Shown: positions 43,838-53,579, counted from the first letter of the stretch. The stretch: DNA of 64,000 bases from Rhizobiales bacterium 62-17 (GCA_001898965.1 MKVW01000001.1:742317-806316), one strand, 5' to 3'. Numbers and translations: made by a program. The notes: generated from the letters alone by a model not told the origin.

Positions 43838-43853
43838 GCGCGCCGCTCAAAAG
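43814..43853 (+). repeat. 17-base direct repeat at the end of the MetE-like gene
   Basis: AGCGCGCCGCTCAAAAG occurs at 43814-43830 inside the coding end and again at 43837-43853 after the stop, with a 23-base period. It looks like a recent small duplication. Confidence 0.8.
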
Positions 43854-44040
43854 AGGGTAGTCAGGCGCTCGCCATCCCTCTTTGATGTATTTTCTGGTAA
43901 AACAGACACTTAAATCCGCTCTCGGCCGTCGCTCCCCGTCCGAGGCGGGGCGCCCATATCGACGTTATCGGCGAGCATTCCTATCTTACGGACGGTGCAG
44001 GACAATCGTGGCTGCGGGCGTTCGTCGAGAGGAGGCTTCC

Positions 44041-44403
44041 ATGTCGCTATTTCGCGTGATTGCAATCGCGTCGGCCCTGGCCGCCGTGGTGGCGCTGGCT
44101 CTGCCGGCCGAGGCCAAAACGAAGCGGAAGAACCACCGGCAACCGGCCTATCACGGCCAGATGTACCGGCCGCACATCCCCCATTCCGTGCGAGTGGGGG
44201 GCGGTTATGGCCCCAATACCTATGCGCGGGCGCCCCGCGGCTATGGCGGCGATCCCGGCAACTATCGCAACGTGCCCCGTGGTCGGCCCGATGCCTTTCA
44301 GGCGGTAAATGGCTGTTATGGCGGCCGGGAACAGGTGTTGCGGGGCGGCCGGCTGGTCTGGGTGCCGAATGTGACCTGTCCCTATACGCCGGATTGGTTC
44401 TGA
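44041..44403 (+). CDS. Small secreted protein of unknown function
   Basis: 120 residues from ATG 44041 with GAGGAGG upstream. An N-terminal signal peptide (MSLFRVIAIASALAAVVALA to AEA) is followed by a basic, Gly-, Tyr- and Pro-rich mature part (TKRKNHRQPAYHGQMYRPH, RAPRGYGGDPGNYRNVPRGR) and two cysteines near the C-terminus that may pair. I do not recognise a domain. It stands alone between unrelated genes. Confidence 0.7.
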   Translation: MSLFRVIAIASALAAVVALALPAEAKTKRKNHRQPAYHGQMYRPHIPHSVRVGGGYGPNTYARAPRGYGGDPGNYRNVPRGRPDAFQAVNGCYGGREQVLRGGRLVWVPNVTCPYTPDWF

Positions 44404-44518
44404 GGATCGGCAGAAGGACGTCAGGGCGCCTGTCGTCAGGCGCCTTGGCGTTTGATCCGACGCGCTTTACATTAGTTTGAATCGCTCCGCTTCTTTGGAA
44501 GCGTGTTGGAGCAGGGTT

Positions 44519-45640
44519 TTGACGAACGAAGGCCTCCCGTTGCCGCGATCCGATGATGCCGGGCGCGACACTGCTTATGCCGGACCCGCCGGGCTCGCGC
44601 CCGCGGGGCGTCCGCCAGCCCCCGTTTACGCGGCGCTCGACCTCGGCACCAACAATTGCCGTCTGCTGATCGCCCGCCCGTCGCCGGATGGTTTCAAGAT
44701 ACTCGATGCCTTCTCGCGCATCGTGCGCCTGGGTGAGGGGCTGAGCCACACCGGCCGCCTCGGCGAGCCGGCCATTGCCCGCACCTTGGCGGCGCTCGCC
44801 GTCTGCCGTGAGAAGATGGAGGCGCGCGGCGTCGCCCGTACACGGCTGATCGCAACCGAAGCCTGCCGCTCGGCCGAGAATGGTTTGGCCTTCCTGTCGC
44901 AGGTTCATGAGCGGCTCGGCCTGCAGCTCGAAGTGGTCGATCGCGAGACCGAGGCCTTTCTCGCCGCTGCCGGCTGCGCCTCGCTCGCCGATCCCAGAGC
45001 CCGCGCCATTCTACTCTTCGACATCGGTGGCGGCTCGACGGAAATCGTCTGGCTCGCCGATTGCTGTCCTGAAACCGGTCGCAAGAAACTGCATGACCGT
45101 GTCCGCCTTTGGACCTCGCTGCCGCTGGGGGTCGTCTCCCTGGCCGAGCAATATGGTGGTCATGAGGTGACGCCTGAAACCTATCAGGCCATGGTCGATC
45201 ATGTCGCCGCCGAACTGGCCGATTTCGCCGAGGAGGCACGCTCGGAACTCTGCTGCGAGCATTTTCATCTGCTCGGCACATCGGGCACGGTGACGACCGT
45301 GGCCGGCGTGCATCTCGGCTTGCAACGCTACGACCGTCGCCGCGTCGATGGTCTATGGATGCGCAACACCGAGGTCGATACAGCCATCACCGATCTGCGC
45401 GGCATGTCTTATGACGCGCGCGCCGCCAACGGTTGTATTGGCGCCGAGCGCGCCGATCTGGTATTGGCCGGCTGCGCTATTTTTGATGCCATTCGGCAGG
45501 CCTTCCCAAGCTGCGGCATCCGCATCGCCGATCGCGGCCTGCGCGAGGGGCTGTTGATGCAGATGATGAGTTTCGACGGCGTGTGGCGCGGCGGCCAGAA
45601 TGGCAGCCAAAACGGCAGCCAAAACGGAAAGAGTGAATGA
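44519..45640 (+). CDS. ppx: Exopolyphosphatase/pppGpp phosphohydrolase (Ppx/GppA family)
   Basis: 373 residues from TTG 44519, chosen because GGAG lies seven bases upstream; TTG 44477 is the other choice. The actin-like phosphatase fold shows YAALDLGTNNCRLLIARP, TEACRSAENG, LFDIGGGSTEIVW and HLLGTSGTVTTVAGVHLGL. It splits polyphosphate or the pppGpp alarmone. The C-terminus carries a short NGSQ repeat coded by a 12-base tandem repeat (45597-45630). It overlaps rlmE by four bases, an arrangement common in this bacterial group. Confidence 0.93.
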   Translation: MTNEGLPLPRSDDAGRDTAYAGPAGLAPAGRPPAPVYAALDLGTNNCRLLIARPSPDGFKILDAFSRIVRLGEGLSHTGRLGEPAIARTLAALAVCREKMEARGVARTRLIATEACRSAENGLAFLSQVHERLGLQLEVVDRETEAFLAAAGCASLADPRARAILLFDIGGGSTEIVWLADCCPETGRKKLHDRVRLWTSLPLGVVSLAEQYGGHEVTPETYQAMVDHVAAELADFAEEARSELCCEHFHLLGTSGTVTTVAGVHLGLQRYDRRRVDGLWMRNTEVDTAITDLRGMSYDARAANGCIGAERADLVLAGCAIFDAIRQAFPSCGIRIADRGLREGLLMQMMSFDGVWRGGQNGSQNGSQNGKSE

Positions 45641-46401
45641 CCACGCCGAAAAAGGGATCGGGCGGCCCGAAAGTGCCGGGCCGGTCAGGCGGCAAGACTG
45701 CCGGCCGCGACAGCTCGCTCAAAGTGCATGTGAAGACGGCGCATAAGCGCTCGCACTCGTCGACGCTCTGGCTCGAACGCCAGCTCAATGATCCCTACGT
45801 CGCCCGCGCCCGTGCCGAGGGCTGGCGCACGCGTGCCGCTTACAAGCTCATCGAGATCGACGAACGCTATAAGCTGTTGAAGCCGGGTCAGAAGATCGTC
45901 GATCTCGGCGCGGCCCCCGGCGGCTGGGCGCAATATGCGGCCAAGCAGGTGGGCGTGCTGGAAGGCAAGGGCGCGGCGCGTGGTCAGGTCATCGGCATCG
46001 ATCTGTTGGAGATCGAGCCATTGGCCGGTGTTGAATTCGCGGTCATGGATTTCCTCGAAGAAGACGCGCCCGAGCGCCTGCGTGCCATGATGGCCGCCGA
46101 TGGCAGCGATGGCCGCGTCGATGGCGTGTTGTCGGACATGGCGGCCAACGCCACCGGCCATCGCCAGACCGATCACTTGCGCATTGTTCACTTGGCCGAA
46201 CTGGCCGTTGAGTTCGCGCGCGAAGTGTTGAAGCCCGGTGGCTTCTTTGTGGCGAAAGTGTTGCAAGGCGGCACGGAAGGCAATTTGCTTTCGGTGCTCA
46301 AACGCGATTTCACCACCGTGCGCCACGTCAAGCCGAAAGCAAGCCGTGCTGATTCCGCTGAGCTTTACGTTCTGGCGACGGGCTTTCGCGGCGACAACTG
46401 A
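45637..46401 (+). CDS. rlmE: 23S rRNA (uridine-2'-O-)-methyltransferase RlmE (FtsJ)
   Basis: 254 residues. A basic, Ser/Gly-rich N-terminus precedes the Rossmann methyltransferase fold. The SAM motif is IVDLGAAPGGWAQYAA, and the K-D-K-E tetrad appears as RAAYKLIEI, GVLSDMA, GGFFVAKV and SAELYVLATGF. It methylates the 2'-O of U2552 in 23S rRNA (E. coli numbering). Start by ATGA overlap with ppx. Confidence 0.95.
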   Translation: MTTPKKGSGGPKVPGRSGGKTAGRDSSLKVHVKTAHKRSHSSTLWLERQLNDPYVARARAEGWRTRAAYKLIEIDERYKLLKPGQKIVDLGAAPGGWAQYAAKQVGVLEGKGAARGQVIGIDLLEIEPLAGVEFAVMDFLEEDAPERLRAMMAADGSDGRVDGVLSDMAANATGHRQTDHLRIVHLAELAVEFAREVLKPGGFFVAKVLQGGTEGNLLSVLKRDFTTVRHVKPKASRADSAELYVLATGFRGDN

Positions 46402-46529
46402 TCTCTCAATCATCACTCTTCTCGAAGATCGCATCGCGCACGCGACGATTCAGGGTTGCCTTTTCAACGTTGCTCTTTTATTTTGCAGCGCATCGGCAAC
46501 CGCGCACATGCGCCTAGAGGAGAGATTGA

Positions 46530-46592
46530 ATGACAAATTTTCTGAATCTCCTCGCTGGGATGCAGTCGACCATGGTCGTCTCGACCAACTAG
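46530..46592 (+). CDS. Possible 20-residue small protein
   Basis: ATG 46530 follows GAGGAGAG by six bases, and the ORF codes for MTNFLNLLAGMQSTMVVSTN before a TAG. It is followed 20 bases later by a terminator hairpin, so it could be the only product of a short transcript. No similar protein is known to me. It may equally be an untranslated small RNA. Confidence 0.4.
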   Translation: MTNFLNLLAGMQSTMVVSTN

Positions 46593-46611
46593 GTCCCGCT
46601 TCTAGCCGTTC

Positions 46612-46628
46612 GGCCTTCGGGCCTCTTT
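46612..46628 (+). terminator. UUCG-loop hairpin terminator
   Basis: GGCC-TTCG-GGCC followed by TCTTT. A four-base stem with a very stable tetraloop; the run of Ts is interrupted. Confidence 0.5.
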
Positions 46629-46708
46629 CCTAAATTCCCGATCTTACGCCGCGCATCTTTGCGTCGGTATTGCCATGGAGACGGCGCTTCGCGCGCCGGG
46701 TTGCCGTC

Positions 46709-48502
46709 ATGACTCGTCAAGCCCGTCAAGCGGGCCGGAACCCTATTGCTGCGGTTCTTGCCTTCACATTTCGCCATTGGGCGAGCCATCGTTTGCTGGT
46801 CGCCGCGATCGCTTTCGGCGTCGGCGTTGCGACGCTGGCTGAAATCGCCATTCCGATTTTCGCCGGTCAGATGATCGACGCCATCACGGCTGGGCCCGAG
46901 CAAGCCAATCTGGCTTGGCGGGCGCTGGCGGTAATGCTCGTTCTCGCCGCGTTCGGTGTTGTCTGTCGTCAGCTGTTCTTCACCGGCATTACCTATCTCA
47001 CGACCGCGATCATGAGCCGGGTGGCGCAGGATGCCTTTGCGCGGCTGCAACGCTTCTCGACCGATTGGCACGCCAACAACTTCGCTGGCTCCACCGTGCG
47101 TAAGATCACGCGCGGCATGTGGGCGCTCGATCTGTTGTTCGACACGTTGTTGGTGGCGATCCTGCCGTCGATCTTCGTGTTGATCGGCACGACGATCATC
47201 CTGGCGCATCAATGGCCGGTACTCGGCCTCGTCGTCTTGGTCGGCTCGATCGGTTTCGTCGCGATGACGGTGGTGCTCTCGGTCTATTATGCGGCGCCCG
47301 CCGCGCGCCTGGCCAATCGCTGGGACACGCGCATGGGCGGCGCATTGGCCGATGCCATCACCTGCAACGGTGTCGTCAAAGCCTTCGGTGCGGAAGCACG
47401 CGAAGACAGCAGGCTCGGCGGTGTCTTGTGGAAATGGCGCAAGCGCACCACCCGGGCATGGTTGCGCGGGACCTGGTCGGGCACGGCGCAGCAGATCTTT
47501 CTGCTGGGGCTGCGCGCGGCGGTGCTCGGTGGCGTGTTGTTGTTGTGGCTGCGTGGCGAAGCCAGCGCCGGCGATGTCGCCTTGGTGCTGACGAGCTACA
47601 CGATCGTGCATGGCTATCTGCGTGATATCGGCCAGCACATCCACAACCTGCAACGGTCCGTCAACGACATGGAGGAACTCGTCGCCTTCTATGACGAAGC
47701 CCCCGGTGTCGAGGACAGGCCTGGCGCGCGCGACATCGTGATCTCCGACGGAGCCATCGCGTTCGAACACGTCACCTTCCACTACGGTGGTCATGTGACG
47801 CCGCTCTATCGCGATTTCTCCATGGCGATCAAAGCTGGTGAACGGGTTGGCCTTGTCGGTCATTCCGGCTCGGGCAAGACGACGTTCGTCAAGCTCATCC
47901 AACGGCTTTACGATCTCAATGGAGGACAGATCACGATCGACGGGCAGGATATCGCTGCGGTGACGCAGACGAGCCTGCGCGCCAGCATTGCCATCGTGCA
48001 GCAGGAGCCGATCCTGTTTCACCGTTCTCTCGCCGAGAACATCGGCTACGGTCGCCCGCAGGCAAGCCAGGCTGAAATCGAGCACGCGGCGAAGCTCGCC
48101 AATGCGCACGACTTCATCATGGCCCTGCCGAAAGGCTATGCCACTTTGGTGGGTGAGCGCGGCATCAAGCTGTCGGGTGGCGAGCGTCAGCGTGTGGCAT
48201 TGGCACGGGCCTTCCTGGCCGATGCGCCGATCTTGATTCTGGACGAGGCGACGGCCAGCCTCGATTCCGAATCCGAGCATCTGATCCAGGAGGCCATGGA
48301 GCGGTTGATGGCCGGTCGCACGACCATCATCATCGCCCACCGTCTCTCCACCGTGAAGGCGATGGACCGCATCCTCGTCTTCGAACGGGGACGGATCATC
48401 GAGGAGGGCGATCACGCCACCTTGCTGCGCCAGCCCGATGGCATCTATCGCGGCCTGTTCGAACTCCAGGCCGCCGGCCTGGAAGAGGGCCGGGCGGCAT
48501 AG
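46709..48502 (+). CDS. ABC exporter, fused membrane and ATPase domains
   Basis: 597 residues from ATG 46709; TTG 46670 would add 13. Residues about 25-310 form six membrane helices of the type I exporter fold. The ATPase domain shows Walker A GHSGSGKTTFV, signature LSGGERQRVALARAFL, Walker B PILILDEATASLD and the H-loop IIIAHRLST. It works as a homodimer or with a half-transporter partner to move lipids, peptides or drugs out. No periplasmic or accessory gene is linked. A good terminator follows. Confidence 0.92.
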   Translation: MTRQARQAGRNPIAAVLAFTFRHWASHRLLVAAIAFGVGVATLAEIAIPIFAGQMIDAITAGPEQANLAWRALAVMLVLAAFGVVCRQLFFTGITYLTTAIMSRVAQDAFARLQRFSTDWHANNFAGSTVRKITRGMWALDLLFDTLLVAILPSIFVLIGTTIILAHQWPVLGLVVLVGSIGFVAMTVVLSVYYAAPAARLANRWDTRMGGALADAITCNGVVKAFGAEAREDSRLGGVLWKWRKRTTRAWLRGTWSGTAQQIFLLGLRAAVLGGVLLLWLRGEASAGDVALVLTSYTIVHGYLRDIGQHIHNLQRSVNDMEELVAFYDEAPGVEDRPGARDIVISDGAIAFEHVTFHYGGHVTPLYRDFSMAIKAGERVGLVGHSGSGKTTFVKLIQRLYDLNGGQITIDGQDIAAVTQTSLRASIAIVQQEPILFHRSLAENIGYGRPQASQAEIEHAAKLANAHDFIMALPKGYATLVGERGIKLSGGERQRVALARAFLADAPILILDEATASLDSESEHLIQEAMERLMAGRTTIIIAHRLSTVKAMDRILVFERGRIIEEGDHATLLRQPDGIYRGLFELQAAGLEEGRAA

Positions 48503-48527
48503 CAGACGGGAAGCGCAAGACGGGAAA

Positions 48528-48560
48528 CGGGTGACAGGCCAAGCTTGTCACCCGCTTTCT
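48528..48560 (+). terminator. Terminator of the ABC exporter gene
   Basis: CGGGTGACA / TGTCACCCG, nine perfect pairs around nine bases, followed by CTTTCTTTTT. Confidence 0.88.
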
Positions 48561-48675
48561 TTTTGCCGCCTTGACGCAAGGCGAGGCGGGACGTCTGATG
48601 TCCCGGCGGTCCCGTTCGCGACCAATTTATTAAACAGCCTGCCAGATACTCCGCATCCTGTTGGTGGAGGATTCC

Positions 48676-49782
48676 ATGACCTGGTTCAGAGCAATCGGCT
48701 TGATGTCGGGCACATCGATGGATGGTGTCGACGTCGCCTTCATCGAAACCGACGGCAAGGGCGACGTGCGCCAGGGGCCGCGTGCATCTTTCTCCTATAG
48801 TGACGATGAACGGCGCACCTTGCGCGCCGCGCTCGATGAAGCGGTGCGGCTCACCGATCGCACAGCACGTCCCGGCGTGTTGGCGCAGGCCCATGCCATC
48901 GTCACCGATCGCCATCGTTCCGCCGTGGTCGACTTTCTCAAGGCCAATGGTCTCGACAAAGGCCATGTCGATGTCGTCGGCTTTCATGGCCAGACGGTGC
49001 TGCATCGCCCTGAGCGTCATCTCACCGTGCAGATCGGCGATGGCGCGGCGCTCGCCGCTTCGCTCGGCATTCCGGTGGTGTGGGACATGCGGGCGGCTGA
49101 CGTGGCCGCCGGCGGGCAGGGCGCACCGCTGGTGCCGGCCTATCATCGCGCGCTCGCCGGCGCGGCGCATCTCGAGTTTCCCGTTGCCGTGCTGAATGTC
49201 GGCGGCGTCGCCAACATCACCTTCCTGCCGGGCGAAGGCGATCCCATCGCCTTCGATACCGGTCCGGGCAATGCGCTCCTCGACGATCTGATGCTGGAAC
49301 GCACGGGGCAGGCGATGGATCGCGATGGCGAGACGGCGCGGACTGGCAAGGTCAATGCTCAGGCGCTGGCGCACCTCCTCGACAATCCTTATTTTATGGC
49401 GCCGCCGCCGAAGTCGGTGGATCGCAACGATTTCTCGCGTGCCGCCGTCGCCGATCTGTCGACGCCGGATGCGGCCGCGACCTTGGTGGCTTTCACCGCG
49501 CAGACGGTGGCGGATGCCTTCGTTTTGCTGCCGCAGCGTCCGCGCCGCCTTATCGTTAGCGGTGGCGGCGCGCGCAATCCGGTGTTGCTCGACATGTTGA
49601 AGGCACGTTGCGGCTGCGAGGTCGCGACGGCCGACGACATGGGCTGGAGCGCCGATGCGATGGAGGCGCAGGCCTTTGCTTATCTGGCGGTGCGTTCGCT
49701 CAATGGCCTGCCGCTGACCTTCCCTGGCACGACGGGTGTCGCAACGCCATTGACGGGCGGCGTGCTGTCGCGTCCTGCTTAA
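48676..49782 (+). CDS. anmK: Anhydro-N-acetylmuramic acid kinase AnmK
   Basis: 368 residues from ATG 48676 with GGAGG five bases upstream. The signature GLMSGTSMDGVDVAFIETDG begins at residue 8. Other marks are VGFHGQTVLHRP, GAPLVPAYHRAL, NVGGVANITFLPG and FDTGPGNALLDDLM, all typical of AnmK. It splits the anhydro ring and phosphorylates recycled cell-wall anhydro-MurNAc. It ends at a strong bidirectional terminator facing the hydrolase gene. Confidence 0.96.
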   Translation: MTWFRAIGLMSGTSMDGVDVAFIETDGKGDVRQGPRASFSYSDDERRTLRAALDEAVRLTDRTARPGVLAQAHAIVTDRHRSAVVDFLKANGLDKGHVDVVGFHGQTVLHRPERHLTVQIGDGAALAASLGIPVVWDMRAADVAAGGQGAPLVPAYHRALAGAAHLEFPVAVLNVGGVANITFLPGEGDPIAFDTGPGNALLDDLMLERTGQAMDRDGETARTGKVNAQALAHLLDNPYFMAPPPKSVDRNDFSRAAVADLSTPDAAATLVAFTAQTVADAFVLLPQRPRRLIVSGGGARNPVLLDMLKARCGCEVATADDMGWSADAMEAQAFAYLAVRSLNGLPLTFPGTTGVATPLTGGVLSRPA

Positions 49783-49786
49783 AAAG

Positions 49787-49813
49787 AAACCCGGTTCGAT
49801 CCGAACCGGGTTT
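49787..49813. terminator. Bidirectional terminator between anmK and the hydrolase gene
   Basis: AAACCCGGTTC / GAACCGGGTTT, eleven perfect pairs around GATCC. AAAAAG lies on the left and TGATTTCTT on the right, so it fits both convergent genes. Confidence 0.87.
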
Positions 49814-49819
49814 GATTTC

Positions 49820-50515
49820 TTACGCGCTCGGCGCCGGGCCCTTTAGCGCCCGTGTCGGTGTCGGGCGCTTGGTCGGATTGTCGAGACGCTTGTCGAGATA
49901 GGTGCCGACTTCGGCGATCAGCGGGTCGACGCAATTTTCGAAGAAGTGGTTGGCACCCGGAATGACGGCATGTTCGATGAGAATGCCCTTCTGGGTCTTC
50001 AGCTTCTCGATCAGCGCCATCACTTCCTTCAGCGGTGCCACGCGGTCCTGATCGCCATGGACGAACAGGCCTGACGACGGGCAGGGAGCGAGGAAGGAAT
50101 AGTCGAAGCGATTGGCGGGCGGCGCGATCGAAATGAAGCCTTCGATCTCCGGACGACGCATCAGGAGCTGCATGCCGATCCACGAGCCGAAGGAGACGCC
50201 GGCGATCCAGCAGGCGCGCGCTTCCGGATTGATCGATTGCGCCCAATCGAGCGCCGCCGCCGCATCCGACAACTCGCCCTGGCCATGGTCGAAATTACCT
50301 TGGCTGCGGCCGACGCCGCGGAAGTTGAATCGCAGCACCGAGAAGCCGCGCTCGGCGAACGTATAATAGAGGTTGTAGACGATCTGATTGTTCATCGTCC
50401 CGCCGAACTGCGGGTGCGGATGCAGAATCACCGCGATGGGGGCGCCGCGTTGCTTGGACGGGTGGAACCGCCCCTCAAGCCGTCCAGCCGGACCGGTGAA
50501 AATGACTTCAGGCAT
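49820..50515 (-). CDS. Alpha/beta hydrolase
   Basis: 231 residues from ATG 50515 with GGAG six bases upstream; a 32-residue longer frame is rejected. It shows the oxyanion part VILHPHPQFGGTMNN, the RFNFRGVGRSQG strand, the nucleophile elbow IAGVSFGSWIGMQ, the acid region VHGDQDRVAPL and the histidine in PGANHFFEN. This is the short dienelactone-hydrolase/acyl-CoA-independent esterase-like family common in Alphaproteobacteria. Substrate unknown. It is divergent from the SUF operon. Confidence 0.88.
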   Translation of the reverse strand: MPEVIFTGPAGRLEGRFHPSKQRGAPIAVILHPHPQFGGTMNNQIVYNLYYTFAERGFSVLRFNFRGVGRSQGNFDHGQGELSDAAAALDWAQSINPEARACWIAGVSFGSWIGMQLLMRRPEIEGFISIAPPANRFDYSFLAPCPSSGLFVHGDQDRVAPLKEVMALIEKLKTQKGILIEHAVIPGANHFFENCVDPLIAEVGTYLDKRLDNPTKRPTPTRALKGPAPSA

Positions 50516-50828
50516 CGTCGCTCCAACTCTGCGCCGGTCGCGGGGGCCGCTCCGCCTGTCCGGCTGAAAATCCTGCGAAACCGGGCCGTTTCCTTGACTT
50601 GGACGCCGCAACGCATCAAAATAGTGTTAGAAAAGTTCTAAACTACAACCTAATCCGTGAGATACACGTATTAGGCGAGGCGTCGGTGGCGCAAGTCAGG
50701 TTGAACCTCCGGTTTAACCTGGGCGCTTCTAGCATGCCCGGTGGTTCGGAATGCAAGTATTAATACGAGATATAGGGTGGCGGACGGCGTAGAGAAGCCG
50801 GCGATCACCTATTTAGGGCCCGAACCGC
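50516..50828. other. Divergent region upstream of the SUF operon
   Basis: About 310 bases with no gene. It contains a promoter-like TTGACT (50594-50599) and an Irr-type iron-control box (50627-50641). No Rrf2/IscR regulator gene is present here, unlike many SUF operons. Confidence 0.65.
50627..50641 (+). promoter_or_regulatory. Iron-control-element-like box (Irr) before the SUF operon
   Basis: TTAGAA-AAG-TTCTAA is a perfect dyad matching the ICE motif bound by the iron regulator Irr in rhizobia and relatives. It lies 28 bases after the TTGACT hexamer, at or just past the likely -10 region, a repressing position. Confidence 0.65.
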
Positions 50829-52001
50829 ATGTCCTTGTCGCGTAGCTATATGGACTACAACGCCACCGCGCCGCTGAGCGCGCCGGCGCGGCAGGCCATG
50901 CTCGCGGCGCTCGATCTGCCGGGCAATGCCTCCTCCGTGCATAGCGAGGGCCGGGCCGTCCGTGCGCTCATCGAGAAGGCGCGGGGCGAGGTCGCGGCCC
51001 TGGTCGGTGTTCCACCCGCTCAAGTGACTTTTACCGCCGGCGGCACGGAAGCCGCCAATACGGTGCTGACGCCCTATGTCTCGGTGCGCGGCGATTCGCG
51101 CCCCTTCGATTGGTTGTTGGTGGCGGCCGGCGAACACCTTTGTGTTTTGCAGGGCCATCGTTTCCCGGCCGATCGCGTGCGCTTCGTGCCACTGACCGCC
51201 GACGGGGTGCTCGATCTTGCCGCTTTGGAGCGCGAGCTCGACAGTCTCGGTGCAGCCCGCGTCATGCTGGCGTTGCAAGCGGCCAATAATGAAACGGGCG
51301 TCCTGCAACCGGTGCGCGAAGCCGCGCAAATGATGCAAGCTCATAATGGTATTTTGGTCTGCGACGCCGTTCAGGCGGCCGGCCGTATCGATATTTCAGC
51401 CGCTGCCTTGGGCGCGGACATTATATTTGCCTCGGCACACAAGCTTGGCGGCCCAAAAGGCGTCGGAATGCTTGCCTTTGCCGCCGCTTCCACCCATATC
51501 AGCCCTGCATTGGTGCGAGGCGGCGGTCAGGAGCGCGGTCTTCGTGCCGGCACGGAAAATATCGCCGCGATTGCCGGCTTCGGTGCTGCTGTTGTATCAG
51601 CCCTGGCGGATCGCGATGCGCAGATGGCGAGCTTTGGCCAATGGCGCGATCGGCTCGAATCCGGGCTGACAGCGATGTTTCCGGACCTTGTGGTGTTCGG
51701 CGCCGCCGCGTCGCGCCTCGGTAACACCAGTGCATTCGCTTTGGCGGATGCGCCGGCCGAAACTCTCCTGATCGCCTTGGATCTGGAAGGTTTCGCGGTT
51801 TCGTCGGGCTCGGCCTGTTCGTCGGGCAAGGTGCAGCCCTCGCACGTGCTCGCGGCGATGGGTGTCACGGAGGATCTGGCCAAAGGCGCGCTGCGCGTCA
51901 GCCTCGGGCCGGGCAATACGATCGACGATGTCGACCGCTTCGTTGCGGCATTCGGCAAAGTCGCCAACGGAATACGCGCCCGTCGCAAGCGGGCGGCATA
52001 A
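50829..52001 (+). CDS. Cysteine desulfurase (NifS/IscS class), first gene of the SUF operon
   Basis: 390 residues. PLP lysine in FASAHKLGGPKGVG, catalytic cysteine in SSGSACSSGKVQPSHVL, a long-loop class I desulfurase. It supplies sulfur for iron-sulfur cluster building. A second desulfurase, SufS, lies later in the operon, so the two may serve different acceptors. There is no clear Shine-Dalgarno site before ATG 50829, which may lower its expression. sufB begins 70 bases downstream. Confidence 0.93.
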   Translation: MSLSRSYMDYNATAPLSAPARQAMLAALDLPGNASSVHSEGRAVRALIEKARGEVAALVGVPPAQVTFTAGGTEAANTVLTPYVSVRGDSRPFDWLLVAAGEHLCVLQGHRFPADRVRFVPLTADGVLDLAALERELDSLGAARVMLALQAANNETGVLQPVREAAQMMQAHNGILVCDAVQAAGRIDISAAALGADIIFASAHKLGGPKGVGMLAFAAASTHISPALVRGGGQERGLRAGTENIAAIAGFGAAVVSALADRDAQMASFGQWRDRLESGLTAMFPDLVVFGAAASRLGNTSAFALADAPAETLLIALDLEGFAVSSGSACSSGKVQPSHVLAAMGVTEDLAKGALRVSLGPGNTIDDVDRFVAAFGKVANGIRARRKRAA

Positions 52002-52071
52002 GTGCACCGGGCGACCGGTGATGACGTGTCCTACCAGCGGTCCTTGAAACCGCCCACGGTGGAGAAGTGAA

Positions 52072-53541
52072 ATGGCAGCCGTCCTCGAGACTCTCGAAAC
52101 GGTGAAGTCTGTCGATGTTGATGCCTACAAGTATGGCTTCGTCACCGACATCGAATCCGACAAGGCCCCCAAGGGCCTGAACGAAGATATCGTCCGCTTC
52201 ATTTCAGCGAAGAAGAACGAGCCCGCTTGGCTGACCGAGTGGCGGCTTGATGCCTATCGCCGTTGGCTCACCATGACCGAGCCGAAATGGGCGCGCGTCG
52301 ATTATCCCAAGATCGATTATCAAGACCTCTATTATTATTCGGCGCCGAAGACCCATGCCGGCCCGAAGTCATTGGACGAGGTCGATCCCGAGCTGCTCAA
52401 GACCTATGAGAAGCTCGGCATCCCGCTGCGCGAGCGTGAAATCCTGGCGGGCGTGCAGGGTGCCAAGGTGGCGGTCGACGCGGTTTTCGACAGCGTCTCC
52501 GTCGCCACGACCTTCCGCGAGGAATTGTCCAAGGCGGGCGTGGTTTTCTGTCCGATCTCCGAAGCGGTGCACAGCCATCCGGAGCTGGTGCAGAAATATC
52601 TCGGCTCCGTCGTTCCGGTGACCGACAACTATTTCGCCACGCTCAACAGCGCCGTCTTCTCCGACGGCTCGTTTGTCTACATTCCGCCGGGTGTGCGCTG
52701 CCCGATGGAGCTGTCGACCTATTTCCGCATCAATGAGCAGAACACCGGCCAGTTCGAGCGCACGCTGATCATCGCCGATAAGGGTTCTTACGTCAGCTAT
52801 CTCGAAGGCTGCACGGCGCCCAAGCGCGACGAGAACCAGCTCCATGCGGCCGTGGTCGAACTCATCGCCCTCGAAGATGCCGAGATCAAATATTCGACGG
52901 TGCAGAACTGGTATCCGGGCGACAGCCAGGGCCGGGGCGGCATCTACAATTTCGTCACCAAGCGTGGCGACTGCCGGGGCGATCGCTCGAAGATTTCCTG
53001 GACGCAGGTGGAGACCGGCTCGGCCATCACCTGGAAATATCCATCTTGCATCCTGCGCGGTGACCATTCCCGTGGCGAGTTCTATTCGATCGCCATTTCC
53101 AACGGTCGCCAGCAGGTCGATAGCGGTACCAAGATGCTGCACCTCGGCCGCAACACGACGAGCCGTATCATCTCGAAGGGCATTTCCGCCGGCCGTTCCA
53201 GCAATACCTATCGCGGCCAGGTCTTCGCTCATCGCAAGGCCGACGGCGCGCGCAACTTCACCAATTGCGACTCGCTTCTGATCGGCAATGCCTGCGGCGC
53301 CCACACCGTGCCTTATATCGAGTCGCGCAACTCCGGCGCCGTCTTCGAACATGAAGCCACCACCTCGAAGATTTCCGAGGATCAACTGTTCTACTGCATG
53401 CAGCGCGGGTTGAGCGCCGAAGAGGCGACGGCCCTGATCGTCAACGGCTTCGTCCGCGACGTGCTGCAGCAATTGCCGATGGAATTCGCCGTCGAAGCGC
53501 AAAAACTCATCGCCGTCAGTCTTGAAGGCAGCGTGGGCTGA
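52072..53541 (+). CDS. sufB: Fe-S cluster scaffold subunit SufB
   Basis: 489 residues, the normal SufB size. The beta-helix core shows [38 protein letters not shown] and, near the end, [23 protein letters not shown] with the histidine and glutamate used in cluster assembly, and the cysteine of [11 protein letters not shown]. It builds clusters with SufC and SufD. Its C-terminal part is followed by sufC 38 bases later. Confidence 0.96.
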   Translation: MAAVLETLETVKSVDVDAYKYGFVTDIESDKAPKGLNEDIVRFISAKKNEPAWLTEWRLDAYRRWLTMTEPKWARVDYPKIDYQDLYYYSAPKTHAGPKSLDEVDPELLKTYEKLGIPLREREILAGVQGAKVAVDAVFDSVSVATTFREELSKAGVVFCPISEAVHSHPELVQKYLGSVVPVTDNYFATLNSAVFSDGSFVYIPPGVRCPMELSTYFRINEQNTGQFERTLIIADKGSYVSYLEGCTAPKRDENQLHAAVVELIALEDAEIKYSTVQNWYPGDSQGRGGIYNFVTKRGDCRGDRSKISWTQVETGSAITWKYPSCILRGDHSRGEFYSIAISNGRQQVDSGTKMLHLGRNTTSRIISKGISAGRSSNTYRGQVFAHRKADGARNFTNCDSLLIGNACGAHTVPYIESRNSGAVFEHEATTSKISEDQLFYCMQRGLSAEEATALIVNGFVRDVLQQLPMEFAVEAQKLIAVSLEGSVG

Positions 53542-53579
53542 TCGCCCCGGCCTTTAACGGCACGATCGAATGGAATTGG

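Larger units (their letters stand above)
46402..46708. other. Intergenic region with a possible small transcription unit
   Basis: About 300 bases between rlmE and the ABC transporter. It holds a possible 20-residue ORF with a strong Shine-Dalgarno site and a UUCG hairpin terminator. A weak promoter-like pair TTGCCT ... TTATTT lies near 46455-46485. Confidence 0.5.

Noticed and set aside
46589-48415. Open frame of 608 codons on the minus strand opposite the ABC exporter
   Set aside because: Shadow of the ABC exporter, whose Walker and signature motifs prove the plus-strand frame.
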